Assembly: GCA_025351565.1 (NCBI GenBank)
Contig: JANXVR010000072.1
Span: 1 to 56,679, forward strand
Length of the DNA: 56,679 nt
From: Actinomycetes bacterium
GTDB taxonomy: Bacteria; Actinomycetota; UBA4738; HRBIN12
Reading direction: 5' to 3'
The position numbers and the translations under genes are program-made. Positions 8,908-17,248 of the stretch are shown in pieces. The notes beneath the pieces were generated by a model, which worked only from the letters and a program-made list of their open reading frames with translations, searched no databases and was not told the DNA's origin. Every line of letters begins with the position of its first letter. Position 1 is the first letter of the stretch.

Positions 8908-10242
8908 GTGGAGATCCCAGACACCCACTACGCCGTCACTCCGGACGGCGTCTACATCGCCTACCAAGTCTTCGGCGATGGCCCGATCGATGTGGTCTGG
9001 CAGTTGGACTGGCCCGGCAACATCGACATGGAGGGGGAAGATCCGCTTAGCGGACTTTGGATCCGCGAGGTCGCCTCGTTCGCGCGGGTGATCTTGCACG
9101 ATCGCCGGGGCATCGGGTTGTCGAGCCGCAACGTGGCACTCCCCAACCTCGAGACGAGGGTCTCCGACCTGCTCACCGTGATGGACGCTGTCGGATCGGA
9201 GCGGCCGATCTTGACGGGGGTCTTCGAATCGGGGGCTCCGAACGCGTTGCTCGCGGCTTCCAAGCCGGAGCGGGTGCACTCGATGGTGTGGATGGAACCG
9301 AACCCGCGGTGCGCCTGGGCATCCGACTACCCCTGGGGCCGAACTCCTGCGGACATGGAAGCCGAGTTCCGTGACATCGAGCTGTGGGGCACCTTCGCGT
9401 ACGGTCGAGCGTCTCTCCAAGTCGAGGCGTCTCGCGGCAACGTGATGCCGGACTCCGAGGGCGCCTTCCTCGCTAAGGCGAGCCGGAACGCCTGCACGCC
9501 CGACGTCGCACGAGCTCTCACGAAGATCTGGTACGAGTCTGACGTCCGAGGCGTCCTTCCCGCGATGCAGGTGCCGACGTCTATCCTCGCCAGAACCGGC
9601 GACTTCGATCGAGCCAAGTACGTCGTGTCGCTGATCCCGGGAGCCGAGTTGCGGGAGATACCGGGTGACGCGTGGACGGAGGAGACCGTACGGGCCTTCG
9701 CGGAGGAGATCCGTCGCGTCGCCGGGGTAAGACCGCCGGCAGAGTATCTCGATCGGATGCTCGCTACGGTGCTATTCACCGACATCGTCGGGTCGACGGA
9801 GCAGCTTAGCCGGCTGGGCGACGCAGAGTGGCGCTCGATCCTTGCTCGCCACGACGAGCGCGCTCGCGCGGAGATCGAACGTCACCGAGGCCGGTACGTG
9901 GATTCCACGGGCGACGGACTCTTGGCGACATTCGACGGCCCCGCTCGTGCAGTCCGATGTGCCCAGGCGATCGGTTCATCGGTCCACGACCTGGGGGTAC
10001 AGATCCGCGCTGGCGTGCACACGGGCGAAATCGAACTTGATGGAGACGCCATCCGGGGCATCGCGGTTCATATCGGAGCAAGGGTGGCCGCGCTCGGGGG
10101 TCCGTCAGAAGTCCTGGTCTCACAGACCGTCAAGGACCTGGTAGCCGGTTCGGGCCTGGTCTTCGAAGACCGAGGTGAGCACGAGCTGAAGGGTGTGCCC
10201 GACCGCTGGCGCCTCTACCGGGTCGTGAACGAATCTGCATAA
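8908..10242 (+). CDS. Alpha/beta hydrolase-class III adenylate/guanylate cyclase (copy 4)
   Basis: GTG start VEIPDTHYAVTPDGVYIAYQVFGDGPIDVVWQLDWPGNID...; cyclase domain ATVLFTDIVGSTEQLSRLGDAEW...STGDGLLATFDGPARAVRCAQ. Confidence 0.87.
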   Translation: MEIPDTHYAVTPDGVYIAYQVFGDGPIDVVWQLDWPGNIDMEGEDPLSGLWIREVASFARVILHDRRGIGLSSRNVALPNLETRVSDLLTVMDAVGSERPILTGVFESGAPNALLAASKPERVHSMVWMEPNPRCAWASDYPWGRTPADMEAEFRDIELWGTFAYGRASLQVEASRGNVMPDSEGAFLAKASRNACTPDVARALTKIWYESDVRGVLPAMQVPTSILARTGDFDRAKYVVSLIPGAELREIPGDAWTEETVRAFAEEIRRVAGVRPPAEYLDRMLATVLFTDIVGSTEQLSRLGDAEWRSILARHDERARAEIERHRGRYVDSTGDGLLATFDGPARAVRCAQAIGSSVHDLGVQIRAGVHTGEIELDGDAIRGIAVHIGARVAALGGPSEVLVSQTVKDLVAGSGLVFEDRGEHELKGVPDRWRLYRVVNESA

Positions 10243-10329
10243 GGGTCTCGCCGACCGGGATGAGATCAGAGGTCACGACCGCGCATGCGAACTTGCCAAG
10301 ATATCTCTGCTCTGGGCGGTGGAAGTAGG

Positions 10330-10607
10330 TCACTTTGCGCGGGTGACCTCGGTTACGTCGGGCTCCTTCAGAAGGAACTCGATCGGACCGAACCCGACGA
10401 CCTCGTCTGAGATCTCGTTCACGACGCGAGCGAGCTCGCTCGCTGGGGAAGGATAGCTCCGCTCGCGCGCAGGATCGCGAGCGCTTCCTCGCGAACCCGC
10501 ACACGGCGCGCGGTGCGAGGCGCGGCTGCCAATCCCCGCGCATCGACCCGCTGCCGCAGCTGTTCGCTCAGCTGCCGGCGAACCAACAGCAGGGCGTCCG
10601 CGCTCAC
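10330..10607 (-). pseudogene. Truncated CpaF N-terminal domain (copy 2), 2-bp insertion frameshift
   Basis: MSADALLLVRRQLSEQLRQRVDARGLAAAPRTARRVRVREEALAILRASGAILPQR then frame change; the downstream DNA still encodes NEISDEVVGFGPIEFLLKEPDVTEVTRAK-stop. Confidence 0.65.
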
Positions 10608-10948
10608 ACCCTCACCCCCGACACGTCTACCGTTCGCTCCTCGATCACCTCAGGACCGACCAACCATTCGAGGGAGAAGGATCCGGCTGGGGATCGATGC
10701 CACCGGCCGGAGGGGATGCCTCAACGCTAGCGCTTGGCACCGGAACGGACGATTCCCAGCGCGGCCGATTCCGATCCTCCGTCGGGGGACCTTGCGAAGC
10801 ACCAGCGGGTGAGCGAACCCGGTGATCGTGCTGTCGCTGGCGTCGCTCCGGCACGGCGTGAACCTCGGTCTGGTACCAGCAGAGTCGCCACACGACGGCC
10901 CGAGCGTCTGTCCGAAGCCTCCAGGCACCCGACCGGATCGGCTGTCCC

Positions 10949-11022
10949 AGTGGGCAGTCGGTGGGCAGTCGGCGGGGCAAACCCGCAGGTCACAGGGGTT
11001 GACAGAATCCTTCTCCTCCCAC
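10949..11022 (+). repeat. Att-like repeat R1: 11-bp arm units + 34 bp + 18-bp tRNA-Tyr 3'-end copy
   Basis: AGTGGGCAGTC GGTGGGCAGTC, 34 bp, GAATCCTTCTCCTCCCAC (identical to tRNA positions 2589-2606). Confidence 0.75.
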
Positions 11023-11116
11023 GACCGACCGACGACGGAGCTTGGCCCTCGCCTGCTCGTAGCTTGAACACCGCACAGGTGGCGAGCGTTGAGTCACCGC
11101 CGCTCGCCACGTCCTA

Positions 11117-11450
11117 TCAGAAGGACACCCAGCCACTCTTCTCAACGTCGTACGGCTTGATGACGACCTTCACCTTCCGGTCGCGTCCGACAACGGCCTG
11201 GAAGGCGATGGCCATCCTCGTCGCCAGATCTTGAAGCGCGTCCCTGGTTCGAGCAGGTCCCTCCCACGGATCCAAGAAGATCCGGGTCACCGCCGGGGAG
11301 AAGCCATCAGGAGCCCACACGGGAACGAAGTCAACCTCGTCGTCGTGTATCGCGAGCGCTGGCATGCTCTTTGATCGCTTGACGCAAGGCCTCCTCGATA
11401 GCTGAGAGTGGGTCCTCCCTCCTCAGATTGAAGACGGTGACAGGCGGCAT
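11117..11450 (-). pseudogene. Conserved small protein of unknown function, apparently frameshifted
   Basis: MPPVTVFNLRREDPLSAIEEALRQAIK (frame from 11450) continues as SMPALAIHDDEVDFVPVWAPDGFSPAVTRIFLDPWE... (frame of ORF 11117-11365) if one T of the TTT run at 11370-11372 is removed. Confidence 0.5.
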
Positions 11451-11532
11451 GGCTCCTCTCCTTGTCGGTCGGGTCGTCTCGCTTGCTCCTGACCGCCACA
11501 CCCTAGCCGTGTAGGCCGTAGGGTTAGGCGCC

Positions 11533-12063
11533 ATGACGATCGAGCTCGTCTTCGAGACCCACTTGACGACCGAGGACAACGAGCGGGGCGCCGCCACCGG
11601 GTGGCGCCCCGGGAAGCTGTCCGCTGCTGGCCGCGAGCAAGCAGGGCAGATGGGCCGGAGGCGCACGAACTACGGGATCGAGGCCATCTTCACGTCCGAC
11701 CTGGCAAGGGCCATCGAGTCGGTGCGAATCGCGTTCCTTGACGCCACGGTCCCGGTTTTCATGGACTGGCGGCTCCGCGAGTGCGACTACGGCGAGATGA
11801 CGGGCATCGACCCCGGCCCGCTCGAACGAACCGAGCACATCGATATCCCGTACCCCTCTGGGGAGAGCTGGCGCCAAGCCGTCGAACGGGTCGGTTGGTT
11901 CACTCGTGACCTAGGGGCCAGGCGGGACTGGTCGCGTCTCCTCGTCGTCGGACACGTCGCGACGTGGCGAGGCTTGGAGCACTCGATCAACGGGACCCCT
12001 TTGGAGCCGCTCGTTGCGACGCCGTTCGAGTGGCAGGAGGGGTGGGAGTACCGTGTGGACTGA
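11533..12063 (+). CDS. Histidine phosphatase superfamily (phosphoglycerate mutase-like) protein
   Basis: 176 aa; LVFETHLTTEDNERGAATGWRPGKLSAAGREQAGQMGRR ... IFTSDLARAIESVRIA ... LLVVGHVATWRGLEH. Confidence 0.75.
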   Translation: MTIELVFETHLTTEDNERGAATGWRPGKLSAAGREQAGQMGRRRTNYGIEAIFTSDLARAIESVRIAFLDATVPVFMDWRLRECDYGEMTGIDPGPLERTEHIDIPYPSGESWRQAVERVGWFTRDLGARRDWSRLLVVGHVATWRGLEHSINGTPLEPLVATPFEWQEGWEYRVD

Positions 12064-12137
12064 GATCGCGTTTCAGCGCTATCGGCTCGCGACCCCCGAC
12101 AGGTAGCGGGTTCGTGCCGATCCGTGTCCCTGCAGCC

Positions 12138-12200
12138 GGTGGGCAGTCGAAGAGGCATCGCGGCAGGTCAGAGGGGGCGACATGATCCTCCTCCTCTCAG
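12138..12200 (+). repeat. Att-like repeat R2 (degenerate)
   Basis: GGTGGGCAGTC, 34 bp, then TGATCCTCCTCCTCTCAG, a diverged form of the 18-bp core. Confidence 0.5.
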
Positions 12201-12290
12201 GAACGAAGACGGGGTGTTCTCAGAACTGAGGCCCCTGATATCTCAGAAGTCCCTCTGAAGGGCCCGCTACGGCTGCATCTGCGGTCCGAA

Positions 12291-12320
12291 GGGCGTCACG
12301 AGCGCATGCTCATGACGCCC
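12291..12320. repeat. 30-bp imperfect palindrome
   Basis: GGGCGTCACGAGCGCATGCTCATGACGCCC; mismatches only at a few symmetric positions. Confidence 0.5.
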
Positions 12321-12509
12321 AGTGAAGGCGAAGAGGGTCGTTCGGGGGAGATGGGCTAGGCGGGAGGGCCGCGCCCGGTGCCGACCGGGTTGGCCATCGT
12401 ACAGTCATTCAACGGGGCACCGTAGACAGGTGAGCGCGTCGACGAGCGCCCGCCCGCCGCAGCTGGAATCTGGCGGACCAGACCGCACACCTCAGCCGGA
12501 GGGTGTTGA

Positions 12510-12902
12510 ATGGTCGCGATGGCTCGCGAGGAAGGGTCTTCGCCCGACGGTCAGCTGATCTGGTTCGTCACATGGATGATCGTCGGCTTGGCCTACGCCG
12601 TCGGGATCCTCGGTGTCTTGACCGTCGGCCTCGTCTTCCTGGCGCTTGCCGTGATCGCCTCGGTTCTCTTGAGTTCACGCGGAAGAGGGCGGGTCGCGCT
12701 GCCAGGAATCTCGTCCGGGGTCGGCGTCGGGTTGCTCTACGTCGCCTTCCTGAATCGCGCAGGTCCTGGGTTGGTCTGTTCGACGACGGCAACCGGGGGG
12801 TCGCACTGCGTCGAGAGGTGGACCCCGTGGCCCTGGCTCGTCATTGGCTTCGCGCTTCTTGTTGGCGGCGGCTTCTGGTTCCGGGTGCTGCGGCGACGGT
12901 GA
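12510..12902 (+). CDS. Small integral membrane protein, unknown function
   Basis: 130 aa with several hydrophobic segments (VGLAYAVGILGVLTVGLVFLALAVIASVLL; WPWLVIGFALLVGGGFWF). Confidence 0.5.
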   Translation: MVAMAREEGSSPDGQLIWFVTWMIVGLAYAVGILGVLTVGLVFLALAVIASVLLSSRGRGRVALPGISSGVGVGLLYVAFLNRAGPGLVCSTTATGGSHCVERWTPWPWLVIGFALLVGGGFWFRVLRRR

Positions 12903-13032
12903 CGGGGCCGTAGATGGGCACCAGGCAGACGGGACCCGGAGCGCGTTCCGGACGGGCCGGTGACGTCCGGACTGACCCGAGATCGTCTTGAATGATCGAC
13001 CGACCCAGGCCTTTCGGGCAGTGCGGTGCTCG

Positions 13033-13572
13033 TCACCCCGACGGCAGTTGATCGAGGTTGAACGTAACGAACCAACGACCCGTGCTCGGGACTCGCTCCA
13101 GGAAGACTCGAAACGCCGGATCAGCCGAGCTCGGATCCTGGTTCGCTATGCAGCGGTCATTCTTCTCGTGCGTCGAGCCCCCGGACTGCACGCCAGCGTC
13201 CGTCGACGGGCTCGACGAGGCGACACCGCCGCTCCCAGTTGAACCCACGCTCTTCGCACCAGCCACGGAGCACAGGGTGCCGGTCAGGATGACGACCGCG
13301 GAGTCATCGGTCACGGTCTCAGATCCAACCGCGATGTTGTTGGCGGTTCCCGTCGGAGGATTGCCAGCGGCGATTACCTCGAGCACGTTCCTCTCCGCTG
13401 GAGTGACGAAAGCAATCGCGCGGTCGTAGTTACCAGCGGCCAGCGCGTTCACGTACGCGACGGCGATCTCCCCCGGCGAGGAACTCAACGTTGGGTCTTG
13501 GCCGGAACTTCCGCGCGAACATGCCACAAGAGCGGCGAGTGCGACGACCAACGCTAATCGGTGCTTTGCCAA
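13033..13572 (-). CDS. Putative secreted lipoprotein (start uncertain)
   Basis: LAKHRLALVVALAALVAC (lipobox LVAC) followed by NTF2-like stretch GEIAVAYVNALAAGNYDRAIAFVTPAERNV; TTG start assumed at 13572. Confidence 0.5.
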   Translation of the reverse strand: MAKHRLALVVALAALVACSRGSSGQDPTLSSSPGEIAVAYVNALAAGNYDRAIAFVTPAERNVLEVIAAGNPPTGTANNIAVGSETVTDDSAVVILTGTLCSVAGAKSVGSTGSGGVASSSPSTDAGVQSGGSTHEKNDRCIANQDPSSADPAFRVFLERVPSTGRWFVTFNLDQLPSG

Positions 13573-13663
13573 GCCGAACGACCGCTGCTCGAGCGCCGGC
13601 GAGCGGCGTCCTGCGCCACGTGGGTTCGAAGCCAGATATAGCTCGCTTGGCTCGGCCCCGTCC

Positions 13664-13737
13664 GGTGGGCAGTCGGTGGGCAGCCAGGATCGCATCACTG
13701 CAGGTCAGATGGGTTGACAGAATCCTTCTCCTCCCAC
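13664..13737 (+). repeat. Att-like repeat R3: two 11-bp arm units + 34 bp + 18-bp tRNA-Tyr 3'-end copy
   Basis: GGTGGGCAGTC GGTGGGCAGCC, 34 bp, GAATCCTTCTCCTCCCAC. Confidence 0.75.
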
Positions 13738-13791
13738 CGATCGACCGACTGTCTGCGTTCAGGCGCATGCTCTCCAACCTAGGATGTTGCG

Positions 13792-14400
13792 ATGCGCGGC
13801 GTCGTGAAACCCGGGGGCACCCCGTTTGCACCGACCCTGTTGATCCGACAGGGTGCCGGACGGACGGCAGCGACGTGGATCTTGTTTGCCCTGCTTGTCG
13901 GAGCCGTCGTCGGGGTGAGGGTCATCCACCCAGACCGCTTCGATCCGAACATGTCGAACTGGGCGCTGATCCCCCCAGGGGTTGGCGCGCTCGCTATCGT
14001 GATCCTCAAGCTGATGGGCCCGAGCAGTGGACGTCCGAGGCAGCTGGAGATCACCCCGGCCGGGCTTCGGGTGAACGACACCACCATGCCGTGGAGTTCG
14101 ATCAGTGCCATCCGCTGGCGCTTCTCGCCGGCCTTCAAGATCCGGAACCCCACGGTAGGCAGGTACCGTGACCTTCGAACGAGGATCGACACCATCCCGA
14201 CGACAACGGTGTCCATCACCCCGAACGTGCTGCCCACGATCGCTGCCACTGACCCCGCATGGATGTCCGAGTTCGAGGTTTCCCTCCCATTCCTCTCTCT
14301 CCGCGCGGATTCGCAATCAGTGGGGAAGACGTTTGCTCAGGCGTGCAGCGCCTACGGCATCAACGTCGAACTCGACCTACCTACGGGTCCCTTGTCCTGA
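13792..14400 (+). CDS. Membrane-anchored protein of unknown function (possible PH-like domain)
   Basis: 202 aa; two hydrophobic segments then QLEITPAGLRVNDTTMPWSSISAIRW. Confidence 0.5.
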   Translation: MRGVVKPGGTPFAPTLLIRQGAGRTAATWILFALLVGAVVGVRVIHPDRFDPNMSNWALIPPGVGALAIVILKLMGPSSGRPRQLEITPAGLRVNDTTMPWSSISAIRWRFSPAFKIRNPTVGRYRDLRTRIDTIPTTTVSITPNVLPTIAATDPAWMSEFEVSLPFLSLRADSQSVGKTFAQACSAYGINVELDLPTGPLS

Positions 14401-14660
14401 CGGCCCGTTCCTCCCTCGCATCGGGATGCGACGTTCAAACGGCCGTACGGCGCCGAGCGGGGAGAAGCCAGACTTGATGCTGCGACCACAGAGTCAGCGA
14501 ACCGGGATGGGAACCGGGAAGAGGGAGACCTAGGAAGGAGGGCGACTCGTGAGGGGACGGTGGTCGTCGCTCTCGAACCTGGCACTGTCGGCGCTCGCAG
14601 GATCGGGCACCTAGGTGCCGGTGAAGGCGAACAGCAACTTCACCGGGATATCCTCTCCCC

Positions 14661-16817
14661 GTGAGTATGTGTTCGAGTTGCGGCGCATCGAATGCGGACA
14701 AGTCTCGGTTCTGCGCGACCTGCGGGGCGGGCTTGGGATGGGTCTGCAGCCATTGCGGAGCGAACGCGCCCGAAGACGCTCGGTTCTGCCCGGCATGCGG
14801 AACGCGGGCAGGGGCCGAGGTCGACCCGGAGCGACAGCGGAAGGTGATCTCGGTGGTCTTCGCCGATCTCGTGGGCTACACCTCGCGGTCGGAGACCACC
14901 GACGCCGAAGACGTCCGCGAGCTGCTCGAGCACTACTACCAGCGCGTGAGCGCGGAGATCGAGCGCTTCGGCGGAACCGTCGAGAAGTTCATCGGCGACG
15001 CGGTGATGGCCGTGTTCGGCGCTCCCGTCGCCCGGGGTGACGACGCCGAGCGCGCTGTCCGCGCGGCCCTCCAGATCCCGGTGGTCGTCGCCGCGCTGAA
15101 CGAGGAACTGTCGGGGCCCGAGCTCCTGGTGCGCGTGGGCGTGAACACAGGCGAGGCCGTTGTAGAGCTCGATCCCACGTCGGAGAGAACCGCGCTCGTC
15201 GTGGGCGACATGGTGAACACCGCGTCACGACTCCAATCTGCTGCGCCGGTGGGGCGCGTGCTCGTGGGCGAGGAGACACACCGCGCCACACACCGAGCGA
15301 TCCGCTACGAGGACGTCGAGCCCATCATCGCGAAGAACAAGGCAGACCCGGTCCCCGCGTGGCTCGCCGTCGAGCCCTTGCGCGAAGACGGCCAGCGCCC
15401 CAGCGAGACGCCGTTCCTAGGGCGCGTGAGCGAGCTCGGCCTGCTCGACGATGTGTGGCACCGGGTGGTGAGCGGGCGGCGGGCGCACCTGGTCACGATC
15501 CTGGGCGAGCCGGGCATCGGCAAGAGCCGCATCGCGGCCGAGCTGGCGAACCAGATGGAGAGCTCCGGCGGCCGATGCCTGCTGGTGCGAGAGCTTCCCT
15601 ACACCCAGAGCGTCGGCTACGAGGCTTTCGGGCAGCTCGTGAAGGAGGTGGCGGGGGTCTTCGAGTTCGACGTCGACGCGACGGTGACCCAGAAGCTGGA
15701 GCACTCCCTTGCGGAGCTGGGGCTCGAAGACCCTGAAGTCGCGCAGCGGCTGGCCGTCTTCGTGGGGACGGCCGAGGCCGCCGCAGAGGATCGACGCGAG
15801 GTCTTCGACGCAGCCCGCCGCTTCGCAGAGGCGCTCGCGCATGACCAGCCCACCCTCCTCGTGTTCGACGATATCCACTGGGCCCACCCAAGCATGCTCG
15901 ACCTGATCGACTCACTGGCGGCCCGGATACGGGACACGCCGATCCTGCTCCTGTGCCTGGCCCGGCCCGAGCTGCTCGACATCCGGCCGATGTGGGGAGG
16001 CGGCCAGATCTCGTCGTTCACGATCCGCCTCGAGCCGTTGGGGACCGAGGAGTCGCATGCCCTGGCGGCGCAGCTCACGCCGGCGCTGGCCGGCGAGGTC
16101 GCGGCGCAGATCGAGGCGACCGCGGGCGGGAACCCACTGTTCATCGAGGAGCTGTCGTCCTGGGTCGCCGAGGGCGGTGATAGCGCGGTTCTTCCCACCA
16201 CCGTGAAGGCGATGATCGCGGCGCGGCTCGATGCTCTACCCAAGGACGAGCGATCGGTGCTGAACGATGCGGCCGTGGTGGGTAAGGTCTTCTGGCGTGG
16301 TGTGCTGGGCGGACTCGGCACGAACAGCGATGCGCTGGACGGTGCCTTGGAGTCTCTGGAATCACGCGACCTCATCCGGACCGACGCCTCCTCGACGGTC
16401 GAGGGCGACCGGGAGTACGCGTTCCGCCACATCCTGATCCGTGACGTCGCGTACTCGACCATCACGAAGAGCGACCGGCGCGACCGGCACCAGGCCGTTG
16501 CGCAGTACTTCGAGCAGGCGGTGCCGGAGGCCGACAGCATCGCCGCGATCCTCGCGTACCACTGGAAGGAGGCGGGGGATACGCAGCGGGCCGTCGGCTA
16601 CCTGCTCGCAGCGGCCGAACGCGCCGAGCGCGCCTGGGCGAACGCCGAGGCGGTGACACTATTCGAGGAGGCCCTCTCGCTGATCCCGAAGGACGAGGAG
16701 GAGCGGCGCCGCTCGATCAGTCTTCGCCGCGGCGTCGCCTGGTTCCGCTACGAACATTCGCAGGTGGACGAGGAGACCCTCCGACGTGCGGCGCGCACGG
16801 ATCCCGCTAGTTCGTGA
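14661..16817 (+). CDS. Double zinc-ribbon + class III adenylate cyclase + AAA/STAND ATPase regulator, apparently C-terminally truncated
   Basis: MCSSCGASNADKSRFCATCGAGLGWVCSHCGANAPEDARFCPACG; VVFADLVGYTSRSETTDAEDVRELL; TILGEPGIGKSRIAAELA; LVFDDIHWAHPSMLDL; ends early without the usual TPR region. Confidence 0.8.
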   Translation: MSMCSSCGASNADKSRFCATCGAGLGWVCSHCGANAPEDARFCPACGTRAGAEVDPERQRKVISVVFADLVGYTSRSETTDAEDVRELLEHYYQRVSAEIERFGGTVEKFIGDAVMAVFGAPVARGDDAERAVRAALQIPVVVAALNEELSGPELLVRVGVNTGEAVVELDPTSERTALVVGDMVNTASRLQSAAPVGRVLVGEETHRATHRAIRYEDVEPIIAKNKADPVPAWLAVEPLREDGQRPSETPFLGRVSELGLLDDVWHRVVSGRRAHLVTILGEPGIGKSRIAAELANQMESSGGRCLLVRELPYTQSVGYEAFGQLVKEVAGVFEFDVDATVTQKLEHSLAELGLEDPEVAQRLAVFVGTAEAAAEDRREVFDAARRFAEALAHDQPTLLVFDDIHWAHPSMLDLIDSLAARIRDTPILLLCLARPELLDIRPMWGGGQISSFTIRLEPLGTEESHALAAQLTPALAGEVAAQIEATAGGNPLFIEELSSWVAEGGDSAVLPTTVKAMIAARLDALPKDERSVLNDAAVVGKVFWRGVLGGLGTNSDALDGALESLESRDLIRTDASSTVEGDREYAFRHILIRDVAYSTITKSDRRDRHQAVAQYFEQAVPEADSIAAILAYHWKEAGDTQRAVGYLLAAAERAERAWANAEAVTLFEEALSLIPKDEEERRRSISLRRGVAWFRYEHSQVDEETLRRAARTDPASS

Positions 16818-17091
16818 AGTCTGACGGCGCGACGTCTCCGCCGATCTCGTAGATGACTTCGATCTGGTGTCCGCCCATCGCGTCGGCGTGCTCGCGCACG
16901 ATGGCTTCGTCCGGTGCGACGTAGATACAGAAGGTACGGACGGCCCCGTCGGGGCTCCCGACCACGTGGCTGTGCTCCCAGGTGATCTGGGTGAAATCGG
17001 TCTCGGTGAGCAACTTGCTCTTGCGCGCACGCAGCTCAAGATGCTCATCGTCGATATTGCCGAAGTTGCGCTGAACCAAGTATCGCGGCAT
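16807..17091 (-). CDS. DUF4242 family small protein
   Basis: 94 aa MPRYLVQRNFGNIDDEHLELRARKSKLLTETDFTQITWEHSHVVGSPDGAVRTFCIYVAPDEAIVREHADAMGGHQIEVIYEIGGDVAPSDFTN. Confidence 0.7.
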   Translation of the reverse strand: MPRYLVQRNFGNIDDEHLELRARKSKLLTETDFTQITWEHSHVVGSPDGAVRTFCIYVAPDEAIVREHADAMGGHQIEVIYEIGGDVAPSDFTN

Positions 17092-17248
17092 GACTCCCTT
17101 TCGGCGGACAGCTGACCTTGAGTGGAACCCTATGCGCACGCAGGCCAACTGGTCAAGGGAGACGAGCCGCTGAAGTTGAACGTGGGAACAAGGGCCGCAT
17201 GCGTTGAAAACCGGGCTGCAGCCACCGGATCCGTCCCCTTTCACCCCT

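Noticed and set aside
2992-10242. Cyclase array as an anti-phage cyclic-nucleotide (Pycsar/CBASS-like) system
   Set aside because: Pycsar uses stand-alone class III-like cyclases with an adjacent cyclic-nucleotide-gated effector (TIR, TM) and CBASS uses CD-NTases; here the cyclases are fused to hydrolase domains and no effector with a cNMP sensor is adjacent.
10645-11000. Possible coding gene between CpaF stub 2 and repeat R1
   Set aside because: Several overlapping ORFs on both strands, none with recognisable motifs; left unannotated.
11588-11616. Strong GC hairpin GGGGCGCCGCCACCGGGTGGCGCCCC
   Set aside because: Lies inside the histidine phosphatase reading frame; probably coincidental in high-GC coding DNA.
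15617-16540. 307-aa minus ORF
   Set aside because: Antisense to the ATPase domain of the zinc-ribbon/cyclase gene; Ser/Arg-rich, no domain.
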